The notes beneath the pieces were generated by a model. The model saw only the letters and a program-made list of their open reading frames with translations, was not told where the DNA came from and searched no databases. The translations under genes were made by a program, and so were the position numbers. Of a stretch of DNA of 64,000 nucleotides, positions 11,701-24,189 are shown in pieces (within the stretch, counting starts at the first letter, position 1; every line of letters begins with the position of its first letter). Source of the stretch: Merluccius polli (taxonomy: Eukaryota > Chordata > Actinopteri > Gadiformes > Merlucciidae); contig JAOPHQ010004320.1 in assembly GCA_030340625.1 (NCBI GenBank), positions 44,533 to 108,532 of the forward strand. Reading direction: 5' to 3'.

Positions 11701-14700
11701 TTCTGTCTTTTCATTGTGGAACGGTAGACACTTCCAGATTGGGTACTCCGCTCATTTTGGAAGCGGGGATTCAAACTTCCAACTTCCAAATATACATATG
11801 TTCAATGGTGACACTCTGACAGAACTTCCAACTTCCAGATTCGGTACCCCTCTCCTTTTTGGAAGCGGGGCTAAACGATGACTGAGTTCTGAAAAGGAGC
11901 CATTTCCTCTGCAGGCGCGTTCACCATCCCTAAAATAGCCCAGAGTCTTATTTTGGGGCATTTCTGTCTTTTCATTGTGGAACGGTAGACACTTCCAGAT
12001 TGGGTACTCCGCTCATTTTGGAAGGCCTCACTTGACCTATTGACATTTGGGAAGCGTTCAACGGTGCCGCTCTGTCATCTTAAGAGGCTGAAGCTCCAAA
12101 CTTATAGCCAAAGGAGAAGGTTGTTGCTGCTACAACATACCTCAAGTTCGGACAGAAAAACCATTTCCTTGGCTTTTTACAGAGGGTGAAAGGTGCTTCC
12201 AAAAGGCAATATAAGTGATTGGGGAAAACCCTAACCTACTAATTTCGTGACCTTTCGAGATAGCGAGTGCTACCAAAACGCATACACGCGTCCCTCTTGT
12301 TCCCATGAACGACATATGCGACAGTCGGCCTTTTTCACCCAACAGAAAAAAAATTCCCTGTTAAGGTCACTTTTTCCATCAGAACTACTCAGAAGTGTAG
12401 CCCCCAAGTGCTTCTCGCTCAGCATTTGGTCAAGAGACCAATTAAGAGACAGGAAGGTGTCAGCGCCCCGAGACTTGACGAGCTGTTCACAGGGTCTGAC
12501 TGGGACCTCCACTCCGAATCTCAGCCCTCTGCGACCTCAGGGTCGCCAACCCTAACCCTAACCCCTCCCCTGAAAGGTCAAACTTTGAACCCTTATAACT
12601 TTGTGAAAGAAAGGCCTAGAGGCATGAGGCCAAGTGTTTTGGAAAGGTCTGAATGAGCTCTTCCCAGCATATGTCGTCATCAAGAGATGGCACTAGTACT
12701 TGATATAGAAATCAAATTTGGAACACTTTGCGAAACGAAAAGTTAAATTGGGCTCTGCAGGCGTGTTCGCCATCCCTGAAATAGCCCAGTGTCTTATTTT
12801 GGGGCATTTCTGTTGTTTCATTGTGGAATGGTTTTCACTTCCACATTCGGTACCCCTCTCCTTTTGGAAGCGGGGCTAAACCATGACTGAGTTCTGAAAA
12901 GGAGCCATTCCCTCTGCAGGCGTGTTCACCCTCCCTGAAATAGCCCAGTGTCTTATTTTGGGACATTTCTGTTGTTTCATTGTGGAATGGTAGTCACTTC
13001 CAGATTGGGTACTCCGCTCATTTTGGAAGCGGGGATTCAAACTTCCAACTTCCAAATATACATATGTTCAATGGTGACACTCTGACAGAACTTCCAACTT
13101 CCAGATTCGGTACCCCTCTCCTTTTTGGAAGCGGGGCTAAACGATGACTGAGTTCTGAAAAGGAGCCATTTCCTCTGCAGGCGCGTTCACCATCCCTAAA
13201 ATAGCCCAGAGTCTTATTTTGGGGCATTTCTGTCTTTTCATTGTGGAACGGTAGACACTTCCAGATTGGGTACTCCGCTCATTTTGGAAGGCCTCACTTG
13301 ACCTATTGACATTTGGGAAGCGTTCAACGGTGCCGCTCTGTCATCTTAAGAGGCTGAAGCTCCAAACTTATAGCCAAAGGAGAAGGTTGTTGGTGCTACA
13401 ACATACCTCAAGTTCGGACAGAAAAACCATTTCCTTGGCTTTTTACAGAGGGTGAAAGGTGCTTCCAAAAGGCAATATAAGTGAATGGGGAAAACGCTAA
13501 CCTGCTCATTGTGTGACCTTTCGAGATAGCGAGTGGTACCAAAATGCATTCACGTGTCCCTCTTGTTCCCATGAATGACATATGCGACAGTCTGCCTTTT
13601 TCACCCAACAGAAAAAAAGAAATTCCTTGTTTAGTTTCACTTCCAGATTGGGTACTCCGCTCATTTTGGAAGGCCTCATTTGACCTATTGACATTTGGGA
13701 AGCGTTCAACGGTGCCGCTTTGCCATCTTAAGAGGCTGAAGCTCCAAACTTATAGCCAAAAGAGAAGGTTGTTGGTGCTACAACATACCTCAAGTTCAGA
13801 CAGAAAAACCATTTCCTTGGCTTTTTACAGAGGGTGAAAGGTGCTTCCAAAAGGCAATTTAAGTGATTGGGGAAAACCCTAACCTACTAATTTCGTGACC
13901 TTTCGAGATAGCGAGTGCTACCAAAACGCATACACGCGTCCCTCTTGTTCCCATGAACGACATATGCGACAGTCGGCCTTTTTCACCCAACAGAAAAAAA
14001 ATTCCCTGTTAAGGTCACTTTTTCCATCAGAACTACTCAGAAGTGTAACCCCCAAGTGCTTCTCGCTCAGCATTTGGGCAAGAGACCAATTAAGAGACAG
14101 GAAGGTGTCAGCGCCCCGAGACTTGACGAGCTGTTCACAGGGTCTGACTGGGACCTCCACTCCGAATCTCAGCCCTCTGCGACCTCAGGGTCGCCAACCC
14201 TAACCCTAACCCCTCCCCCGAAAAGTCAAACTTTGAACCCTTATAACTTTGTGAAAGAAAGGCCTAGAGGCATGAGGCCAAGTGTTTTGGAAAGGTCTGA
14301 ATGAGCTCTTCCCAGCATATGTCGTCATCAAGAGATGGCACTAGTACTTGATATAGAAATCAAATTTGGAACACTTTGCGAAACTAAAAGTTAAATTGGA
14401 CTCTGCAGGCGTGTTCGCCATCCCTGAAATAGCCCAGTGTCTTATTTTGGGGCATTTCTATTGTTTCATTGTGGAATGGTTTTCACTTCCAGATTCGGTA
14501 CCCCTCTCCTTTTGGAAGCGGGGCTAAACCATGACTGAGTTCTGAAAAGGAGCCATTCCCTCTGCAGGCGCGTTCACCCTCCCTGAAATAGCCCAGTGTC
14601 TTATTTTGGGACATTTCTGTTGTTTCATTGTGGAATGGTAGTCACTTCCAGATTGGGTACTCCGCTCATTTTGGAAGCGGGGATTCAAACTTCCAACTTC

Positions 14701-16847
14701 CAAATATACATATGTTCAATGGTGACACTCTGACAGAACTTCCAACTTCCAGATTCGGTACCCCTCTCCTTTTTGGAAGCGGGGCTAAACGATGACTGAG
14801 TTCTGAAAAGGAGCCATTTCCTCTGCAGGCGCGTTCACCATCCCTAAAATAGCCCAGAGTCTTATTTTGGGGCATTTCTGTCTTTTCATTGTGGAACGGT
14901 AGACACTTCCAGATTGGGTACTCCGCTCATTTTGGAAGGCCTCACTTGACCTATTGACATTTGGGAAGCGTTCAACGGTGCCGCTCTGTCATCTTAAGAG
15001 GCTGAAGCTCCAAACTTATAGCCAAAGGAGAAGGTTGTTGGTGCTACAACATACCTCAAGTTCGGACAGAAAAACCATTTCCTTGGCTTTTTACAGAGGG
15101 TGAAAGGTGCTTCCAAAAGGCAATATAAGTGAATGGGGAAAACGCTAACCTGCTCATTGTGTGACCTTTCGAGATAGCGAGAGGTTCCAAAACGCATTCA
15201 CGTGTCCATCTTGTTCCCATGAACGACATATGCGACAGTCGGCCTTTTTCACCCAACAGAAAATAAGAAATTCCTTGTTTAGTTTCACTTCCAGATTGGG
15301 TACTCCGCTCATTTTGGAAGGCCTCATTTGACCTATTGACATTTGGGAAGCGTTCAACGGTGCCGCTCTGCCATCTTAAGAGGCTGAAGCTCCAAACTTA
15401 TAGCCAAAGGAGAAGGTTGTTGGTGCTACAACATACCTCAAGTTCGGACAGAAAAACCATTTCCTTGGCTTTTTACAGAGGGTGAAAGGTGCTTCCAAAA
15501 GGCAATATAAGTGATTGGGGAACCCTAACCTACTAATTTCGTGACCTTTCGAGATAGCGAGAGGTTCCAAAACGCATTCACGTGTCCATCTTGTTCCCAT
15601 GAACGACATATCCGACAGTCGGCCTTTTCCACCCAACAGAAAAAAAATTCCCTGTTAAGGTCACTTTTTCAATCAGAACTACTCAGAAGTGTAGCCCCCA
15701 AGTGCTTCTCGCTCAGCATTTGGTCAAGAGACCAATTAAGAGACAGGAAGGTGTCAGCGCCCCGAGACTTGACGAGCTGTTCACAGGGTCTGACTGGGAC
15801 CTCCACTCCGAATCTCAGCCCTCTGCGACCTCAGGGTCGCCAACCCTAACCCTAACCCCTCCCCCGAAAGGTCAAACTTTGAACCCTCATAACTTTGTGA
15901 AAGAAAGGCCTAGAGGCATGAGGCCAAGTGTTTTGGAAAGGTCTGAATGAGCTCTTCCCAGCATATGTCGTCATCAAGAGATGGCACTAGTTCTTGATAT
16001 AGAAATCAAATTTGGAACACTTTGCGAAACGAAAAGTTAAATTGGACTCTGCAGGCGTGTTCGCCATCCCTGAAATAGCCCAGTGTCTTATTTTGGGGCA
16101 TTTCTGTTGTTTCATTGTGGAATGGTTTTCACTTCCACATTCGGTACCCCTCTCCTTTTGGAAGCGGGGCTAAACCATGACTGAGTTCTGAAAAGGAGCC
16201 ATTCCCTCTGCAGGCGCGTTCACCCTCCCTGAAATAGCCCAGAGTCTTATTTTGGGGCATTTCTGTCTTTTCATTGTGGAACAGTAGACACTTCCAGATT
16301 GGGTACTCCGCTCATTTTGGAAGGCCTCACTTGACCTATTGACATTTGGGAAGCGTTCAACGGTGCCGCTCTGTCATCTTAAGAGGCTGAAGCTCCAAAC
16401 TTATAGCCAAAGGAGAAGGTTGTTGGTGCTACAACATACCTCAAGTTCGGACAGAAAAACCATTTCCTTGGCTTTTTACAGAGGGTGAAAGGTGCTTCCA
16501 AAAGGCAATATAAGTGATTGGGGAAAACCCTAACCTACTAATTTCGTGACCTTTCGAGATAGCGAGTGCTACCAAAACGCATACACGCGTCCCTCTTGTT
16601 CCCATGAACGACATATGCGACAGTCGGCCTTTTTCACCCAACAGAAAAAAAATTCCCTGTTAAGGTCACTTTTTCCATCAGAACTACTCAGAAGTGTAGC
16701 CCCCAAGTGCTTCTCGCTCAGCATTTGGTCAAGAGACCAATTAAGAGACAGGAAGGTGTCAGCGCCCCGAGACTTGACGAGCTGTTCACAGGGTCTGACT
16801 GGGACCTCCACTCCGAATCTCAGCCCTCTGGGACCTCAGGGTCGCCA
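8758..16847. repeat. Subtelomeric modular repeat array, block II
   Basis: The anchor GTGCTTCTCGCTCAG occurs at 9755, 11142, 12408, 14056, 15702 and 16707, giving spacings of 1387, 1266, 1648, 1646 and 1005 bp. A 1005-bp core with an optional 261-bp and an optional 382-bp extra segment explains every spacing. Each unit carries one CCCTAACCCTAACCCCTCC tract. The overlapping 66-, 82- and 102-codon frames recur in register with the units and are not convincing genes. Confidence 0.9.
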
Positions 16848-19048
16848 ACCCTAACCCTAACCCCTCCCCCGAAAGGTCAAACTTTGAACCCTTATAACTT
16901 TGTGAAGGAAAGGCCTAGACGAATGAGGCCAAGTGTTTTGGAAAGGTCTGAATGAGCTCTTTCCAGCACATGTCATCATCAATAGAAGGCACTATTTCTT
17001 GATATAGAAATTACATTTGGAACACTTTGTGAAACGAAAAGTTAAATTGGACTCTGCAGGCATGTTCGCCATCCCTGAAATAGCCCAGTGTCTTATTTTG
17101 GGGCATTTCTGTTGTTTCATTGTGGAATGGTAGTCACTTCCAGATTCGGTAACCCCTCTCCTTTTGGAAGCGGGGATTCCAACTTCCAACTTCCAAATCT
17201 ACACATGTTCAATGGTGACACTCTGACAAAAATTCCAACTTCAGAACATTTACCTACTTCCAACTTCCAAATCTACATATGTTCAATGGTGACACTCTGA
17301 CAAAACTTCCAACTTCCAAATCTACATATGTTCAATGGTGACACTCTGACAAAACTTCCAACTTCCAAATCTACATATGTTCAATGGTGACACTCTGACA
17401 AAACTTCCAACTTCCAAATCTACATATGTTCAATGGTGACAACTTCCAGATTGCAACTTCCAACTTCCATTTCCAGCTTCCAACTTCCATTTCCAGCTTC
17501 CAGAACCAACTTCCAACTTCCAAATCTACATATGTTCAATGGTGACACTCTGACAGAACTTCCAACTTCCAGATTCGGTACCCCTCTCCTTTTTGGAAGC
17601 GGGGCTAAACGATGACTGAGTTCTGAAAAGGAGCCATTTCCTCTGCAGGTGCGTTCACCATCCCTAACATAGCCCAGAGTCTTATTTTGGGGCATTTCTG
17701 TCTTTTCATTGTGGAACGGTAGACACTTCCAGATTGGGTAGGTCAAACTTTGAACCCTTATAACTTTGTGAAAGAAAGGCCTAGAGGCATGAGGCCAAGT
17801 GTTTTGGAAAGGTCTGAATGAGCTCTTCCCAGCATATGTCGTCATCAAGAGATGGCACTAGTTCTTGATATAGAAATCAAATTTGGAACACTTTGCGAAA
17901 CGAAAAGTTAAATTGGACTCTGCAGGCGTGTTCGCCATCCCTGAAATAGCCCAGTGTCTTATTTTGGGGCATTTCTGTTGTTTCATTGTGGAATGGTTTT
18001 CACTTCCAGATTCGGTAACCCCTCTCCTTTTGGAAGCGGGGATTCCAACTTCCAACTTCACATGTTAAATTTTTATACTAACAGCAAGAATGGTTTTAGT
18101 AATTTTGTATTTATTTATGTTTTTTTGAAATGGATTATAAAGAAGATTGTTTTATATTTATGCTTTTGTTATTTTTTTTGTGTATGCAAAAAATGGGAAA
18201 TAACGGGAGTGTCAGATAGGGACTCCTAGATGTTTAAACACTGGGTATTTATTGGTGTCTTTTGTTGGTTGTTATAGTCACTGGATTTTCTTTTCATGTT
18301 TTTTTCGTTAACGCAACAATCTTGACAATTGTTAAATGTGTGAGTGCATTGTCAGACTTTTGTTTGTACAAAGTTTTTGTTCTTTCAACTTTTATAGATT
18401 GTTGTTCAAGTGTCAGTACTACAGTTCACTAAGTCTTATCACTGAGTTTGTGTTAGATGGTTAACGACAAAATATGTAGAGAAAAAAATGGCATTCCTGA
18501 TAACAGTGTTGTTCAATGGTGACACTCTGACAAAAATGACAACTTCCAACTTCAGGACATTTCTACTTCCAACTTCCAAATCTACACATGTTCAATGGTG
18601 ACACTCTGACAAAAATGACAACTTCCAACTTCAGGACACATATAGCTACTTCCAACTTTGCTGAGTGTATGAATACATTTTTGAATTAGCTTCCAAATCG
18701 CTGATGTTTAGTTTTAACATGGTACACTACTGCCCCTAGAGTTTTCCGAATTTTACTTCCAAATCCAGACATTCATTTTTTTCGACTCAGTGGTGCCCCC
18801 TTTTGCATGGGAGTTCGATTTTCCAAATTCCAAATTCAGCTTCCAACTTCCATCTTCCATCTTCCAACTTCCATTTACAACTTCCAGATTCCAACTTCCA
18901 AGTTCCGAATCTACATATGTTCAATGGTGGCACTTAGACAAAAATTCCAAAATGGACAGTGTACGGTGGGGGTGAATTTGGGCTTTCCAAATCGGCTATA
19001 CAAACCCATGTTAAATCGGCTCCAAACCCTAACCCTAACCCTAACCCA
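16848..19048 (+). repeat. Segmental duplication, copy 2
   Basis: This is the partner of 3051-5440, with about four 49-bp units (17.28-17.44 kb), an AT-rich stretch at 18.06-18.51 kb and an ending CCCTAA tract at 19025-19048. After that tract the sequence switches to the 1666-bp repeat, whereas copy 1 continues into AATCGGCTATACAAACCC. Confidence 0.85.
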
Positions 19049-19865
19049 TAAATGTGGGGAGGGAGGGGGTGGTGTGCCCGTGCAATCAAGGGTCCTTGTA
19101 CCTGCATAAAGAAAAAACAACAAATGTGGGGAGGGAGGGGGTGGTGTGCCCGTGCAATCAAGGGTCCTTGTACCTGCATAAAGAAAAAACAACAAAAACC
19201 TAACCTAGCCAGTGCCACCACCCTCAAATCCCTCCTGTGGACTAAGGCCCCATATAGAGAGCATTAGTTGCTTATTGTTTTACATCTTGTTTATTTCTTT
19301 AGGATCCAAACAAATTCTTTATTCAGGGAGAGCAAATGGGAGAAAATATACATATAAATATACTTACCTCTAACAAAAACCTGTGGAAAAAGGGAAATAG
19401 AAAGCTACATGCTACTTACCTCCAGGTCCCCTGCAATATATACACAAAACCAACAATACTCACCAAAGATCCTCAAAATGGAGGACAAATCAACATGATT
19501 CGAAACACCTGTTTCAAAATGGCCGACCAATCATCCCTCTATTTAAGGGTGGCCACCAGTCTCACTCTTGGCACTTGTGGCCTGCGGCAGACAAAAGAAC
19601 GTCTCCCTGCTGCAGGTCCACAGGTGCCATTTTTCCCTTTAAGTTTCTTTCTCCCAGTTCCCCAGTTTCTTTTCTGGTTTTGCATGAGTTTGGAGTGTGG
19701 GGGTGCAGTTTGATTTAGGAGTTTAGAAGTGGTTTTCCTTTGTTTCTTTTGTTTGTTCTAAATCCCTCTTTTTTGTTTGAAATTAGTTTGGGATTTATTT
19801 ATTTAGTTTCTTTGATTTTGTCCCAACCCCCCTTTTCCCTGTCCCAATCCCTTTCCCCTACCATA

Positions 19866-19915
19866 GGGCCCCAGCCTGAAGAAGGGTAACCCACCCGAAA
19901 CGTCGCGACGGGGCC
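19866..19915 (+). ncRNA. Hammerhead-like three-way junction, copy 1
   Basis: Three short helices meet around CTGAAGA (19876-19882) and GAAA (19897-19900). Helix I pairs GGCCC (about 19867) with GGGCC (19911-19915). Helix II pairs GGGT (19884-19887) with ACCC (19893-19896). Helix III lies in the self-complementary CGTCGCGACG (19901-19910). CUGANGA...GAAA is the conserved hammerhead core order. The UH expected before the cleavage site after helix III is missing, and one unpaired A precedes helix II, so self-cleavage is doubtful. Confidence 0.3.
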
Positions 19916-19919
19916 TGGT

Positions 19920-20037
19920 TGCCCCTAGGTCTATTAGCCTAGGGGCATTTACTAAAAACTCCAGATGCCTATATGGTACAATTTTTTGATAGACGGAATC
20001 TGAGGCCAATATGGGATCTGAGGCCTCAGATTCCGTC
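19920..20037 (+). repeat. Two perfect hairpins within the 1666-bp unit
   Basis: TGCCCCTAGG (19920-19929) pairs with CCTAGGGGCA (19938-19947) around an 8-base loop. GACGGAATCTGAGGCC (19992-20007) pairs with GGCCTCAGATTCCGTC (20022-20037), a 16-bp stem with a 14-base loop. Both recur in copies 2 and 3. In copy 2 the second stem has one G-to-A change near 21700 (TTCCATC). Confidence 0.9.
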
Positions 20038-20069
20038 GATACGGACCCCAAAGCCCATAGAGGCAGGGT

Positions 20070-20352
20070 CTTCCCTAACCCCTAACCTCCAACCCCTAAC
20101 CCCAACCTTAATCCCTAACCCTAACCCCCATCCCTAACCCCTAACCCTAACCCTAACCCCTAACCCTAACCCCAACCCCTAACCCCAACCCCTAACCCTA
20201 ACCCTAACCCCAACCCTAATTCCTAACCCTAACCCCCATCCCTAACCCCCAACCCCAACCTTAACCCCTAACCCTAACCCCCACCCCTAACCCTTATCCC
20301 TAACCCCAACCCTAATCCCCATCCCTAACCCACAACCTAACCCTAACCTGAA
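20070..20352 (+). repeat. Degenerate CCCTAA block (also in copies 2 and 3)
   Basis: A mixture of CCCTAA, CCCCTAA, CCCCAA and CCCCAT variants. Equivalent blocks lie at about 21736-22018 and 23402-23678. These look like decayed telomeric or subtelomeric repeats. Confidence 0.9.
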
Positions 20353-21531
20353 CCACTCCCACCCCACATCTCACTCCCACCATTCTTCATCCCATACCCC
20401 ATCCAATCCACCAGCCCCAAACGGGCGATGGAAGGGGATATGCTTTCTGCTTGGGTGTCCGCCCTGCATCCTGTCCGACCCTTGCGGGGTCCGGCAGCCC
20501 TGGCGTGCGATCGGTTTAGGGGTTGGGCAGGGCATGGTCTCCCAGCCCCCGTCAAGCCCCAGCCCACCGACACACACACATGCACACACCAGGTGGGCCG
20601 GCCGGGGCTTGAACGGGGGTTCCACAAGTGCCCATAAGTCCCTCCACCCGAGGCCAAGGACTGGCAGCAAGGCTTGGGGTCGGGCCCTGCGGGGGCCGGA
20701 GGGATGCTTGGGCGGGACCCACCCAACATTGTTGGGACGTGGTCAACCTTCTCATTGTTTTAAAGGATCCCTCTCTAGGACCTGGGAAAATGTGGGGAGG
20801 GAGGGGGTGGTGTGCCCGTGCAATCAAGGGTCCTTGTACCTGCATAAAGAAAAAACAACAAAAACCTAACCTAGCCAGTGCCACCACCCTCAAATCCCTC
20901 CTGTGGACTAAGGCCCCATATAGAGAGCATTAGTTGCTTATTGTTTTACATCTTGTTTATTTCTTTAGGATCCAAACAAATTCTTTATTCAGGGAGAGCA
21001 AATGGGAGAAAATATACATATAAATATACTTACCTCTAACAAAAACCTGTGGAAAAAGGGAAATAGAAAGCTACATGCTACTTACCTCCAGGTCCCCTGC
21101 AATATATACACAAAACCAACAATACTCACCAAAGATCCTCAAAATGGAGGACAAATCAACATGATTCGAAACACCTGTTTCAAAATGGCCGACCAATCAT
21201 CCCTCTATTTAAGGGTGGCCACCAGTCTCACTCTTGGCACTTGTGGCCTGCGGCAGACAAAAGAACGTCTCCCTGCTGCAGGTCCACAGGTGCCATTTTT
21301 CCCTTTAAGTTTCTTTCTCCCAGTTCCCCAGTTTCTTTTCTGGTTTTGCATGAGTTTGGAGTGTGGGGGTGCAGTTTGATTTAGGAGTTTAGAAGTGGTT
21401 TTCCTTTGTTTCTTTTGTTTGTTCTAAATCCCTCTTTTTTGTTTGAAATTAGTTTGGGATTTATTTATTTAGTTTCTTTGATTTTGTCCCAACCCCCCTT
21501 TTCCCTGTCCCAATCCCTTTCCCCTACCATA

Positions 21532-21581
21532 GGGCCCCAGCCTGAAGAAGGGTAACCCACCCGAAACGTCGCGACGGGGCC
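21532..21581 (+). ncRNA. Hammerhead-like three-way junction, copy 2
   Basis: Identical to copy 1, offset by 1666 bases, with CTGAAGA at 21542. Confidence 0.3.
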
Positions 21582-23197
21582 TGGTTGCCCCTAGGTCTAT
21601 TAGCCTAGGGGCATTTACTAAAAACTCCAGATGCCTATATGGTACAATTTTTTGATAGACGGAATCTGAGGCCAATATGGGATCTGAGGCCTCAGATTCC
21701 ATCGATACGGACCCCAAAGCCCATAGAGGCAGGGTCTTCCCTAACCCCTAACCTCCAACCCCTAACCCCAACCTTAATCCCTAACCCTAACCCCCATCCC
21801 TAACCCCTAACCCTAACCCTAACCCCTAACCCTAACCCCAACCCCTAACCCCAACCCCTAACCCTAACCCTAACCCCAACCCTAATTCCTAACCCTAACC
21901 CCCATCCCTAACCCCCAACCCCAACCTTAACCCCTAACCCTAACCCCCACCCCTAACCCTTATCCCTAACCCCAACCCTAATCCCCATCCCTAACCCACA
22001 ACCTAACCCTAACCTGAACCACTCCCACCCCACATCTCACTCCCACCATTCTTCATCCCATACCCCATCCAATCCACCAGCCCCAAACGGGCGATGGAAG
22101 GGGATATGCTTTCTGCTTGGGTGTCCGCCCTGCATCCTGTCCGACCCTTGCGGGGTCCGGCAGCCCTGGCGTGCGATCGGTTTAGGGGTTGGGCAGGGCA
22201 TGGTCTCCCAGCCCCCGTCAAGCCCCAGCCCACCGACACACACACATGCACACACCAGGTGGGCCGGCCGGGGCTTGAACGGGGGTTCCACAAGTGCCCA
22301 TAAGTCCCTCCACCCGAGGCCAAGGACTGGCAGCAAGGCTTGGGGTCGGGCCCTGCGGGGGCCGGAGGGATGCTTGGGCGGGACCCACCCAACATTGTTG
22401 GGACGTGGTCAACCTTCTCATTGTTTTAAAGGATCCCTCTCTAGGACCTGGGAAAATGTGGGGAGGGAGGGGGTGGTGTGCCCGTGCAATCAAGGGTCCT
22501 TGTACCTGCATAAAGAAAAAACAACAAAAACCTAACCTAGCCAGTGCCACCACCCTCAAATCCCTCCTGTGGACTAAGGCCCCATATAGAGAGCATTAGT
22601 TGCTTATTGTTTTACATCTTGTTTATTTCTTTAGGATCCAAACAAATTCTTTATTCAGGGAGAGCAAATGGGAGAAAATATACATATAAATATACTTACC
22701 TCTAACAAAAACCTGTGGAAAAAGGGAAATAGAAAGCTACATGCTACTTACCTCCAGGTCCCCTGCAATATATACACAAAACCAACAATACTCACCAAAG
22801 ATCCTCAAAATGGAGGACAAATCAACATGATTCGAAACACCTGTTTCAAAATGGCCGACCAATCATCCCTCTATTTAAGGGTGGCCACCAGTCTCACTCT
22901 TGGCACTTGTGGCCTGCGGCAGACAAAAGAACGTCTCCCTGCTGCAGGTCCACAGGTGCCATTTTTCCCTTTAAGTTTCTTTCTCCCAGTTCCCCAGTTT
23001 CTTTTCTGGTTTTGCATGAGTTTGGAGTGTGGGGGTGCAGTTTGATTTAGGAGTTTAGAAGTGGTTTTCCTTTGTTTCTTTTGTTTGTTCTAAATCCCTC
23101 TTTTTTGTTTGAAATTAGTTTGGGATTTATTTATTTAGTTTCTTTGATTTTGTCCCAACCCCCCTTTTCCCTGTCCCAATCCCTTTCCCCTACCATA

Positions 23198-23247
23198 GGG
23201 CCCCAGCCTGAAGAAGGGTAACCCACCCGAAACGTCGCGACGGGGCC
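23198..23247 (+). ncRNA. Hammerhead-like three-way junction, copy 3
   Basis: Identical to copy 1, offset by 3332 bases, with CTGAAGA at 23208. Confidence 0.3.
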
Positions 23248-24189
23248 TGGTTGCCCCTAGGTCTATTAGCCTAGGGGCATTTACTAAAAACTCCAGATGC
23301 CTATATGGTACAATTTTTTGATAGACGGAATCTGAGGCCAATATGGGATCTGAGGCCTCAGATTCCGTCGATACGGACCCCAAAGCCCATAGAGGCAGGG
23401 TCTTCCCTAACCCCTAACCTCCAACCCCTAACCCCAACCTTAATCCCTAACCCTAACCCCCATCCCTAACCCCTAACCCTAACCCCTAACCCTAACCCCA
23501 ACCCCTAACCCCAACCCCTAACCCTAACCCTAACCCCAACCCTAATTCCTAACCCTAACCCCCATCCCTAACCCCCAACCCCAACCTTAACCCCTAACCC
23601 TAACCCCCACCCCTAACCCTTATCCCTAACCCCAACCCTAATCCCCATCCCTAACCCACAACCTAACCCTAACCTGAACCACTCCCACCCCACATCTCAC
23701 TCCCACCATTCTTCATCCCATACCCCATCCAATCCACCAGCCCCAAACGGGCGATGGAAGGGGATATGCTTTCTGCTTGGGTGTCCGCCCTGCATCCTGT
23801 CCGACCCTTGCGGGGTCCGGCAGCCCTGGCGTGCGATCGGTTTAGGGGTTGGGCAGGGCATGGTCTCCCAGCCCCCGTCAAGCCCCAGCCCACCGACACA
23901 CACACATGCACACACCAGGTGGGCCGGCCGGGGCTTGAACGGGGGTTCCACAAGTGCCCATAAGTCCCTCCACCCGAGGCCAAGGACTGGCAGCAAGGCT
24001 TGGGGTCGGGCCCTGCGGGGGCCGGAGGGATGCTTGGGCGGGACCCACCCAACATTGTTGGGACGTGGTCAACCTTCTCATTATTTTAAAGGATCCCTCT
24101 CTAGGACCTGGGAAAATGTGGGGAGGGAGGGGGTGGTGTGCCCGTGCAATCAAGGGTCCTTGTACCTGCATAAAGAAAAAACAACAAAA

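Noticed and set aside
1365..16955. A 102-codon and an 82-codon open frame intact in eight copies of the modular repeat
   Set aside because: Both frames overlap in the same DNA along with minus-strand frames, have no recognised motif, and are conserved only because the copies are recent duplicates.
19336..23045. 125-codon frame MGENIHINILTSNKN... in each 1666-bp unit
   Set aside because: It has no recognised domain, overlaps the TATA-like stretch, and is preserved only by recent triplication.
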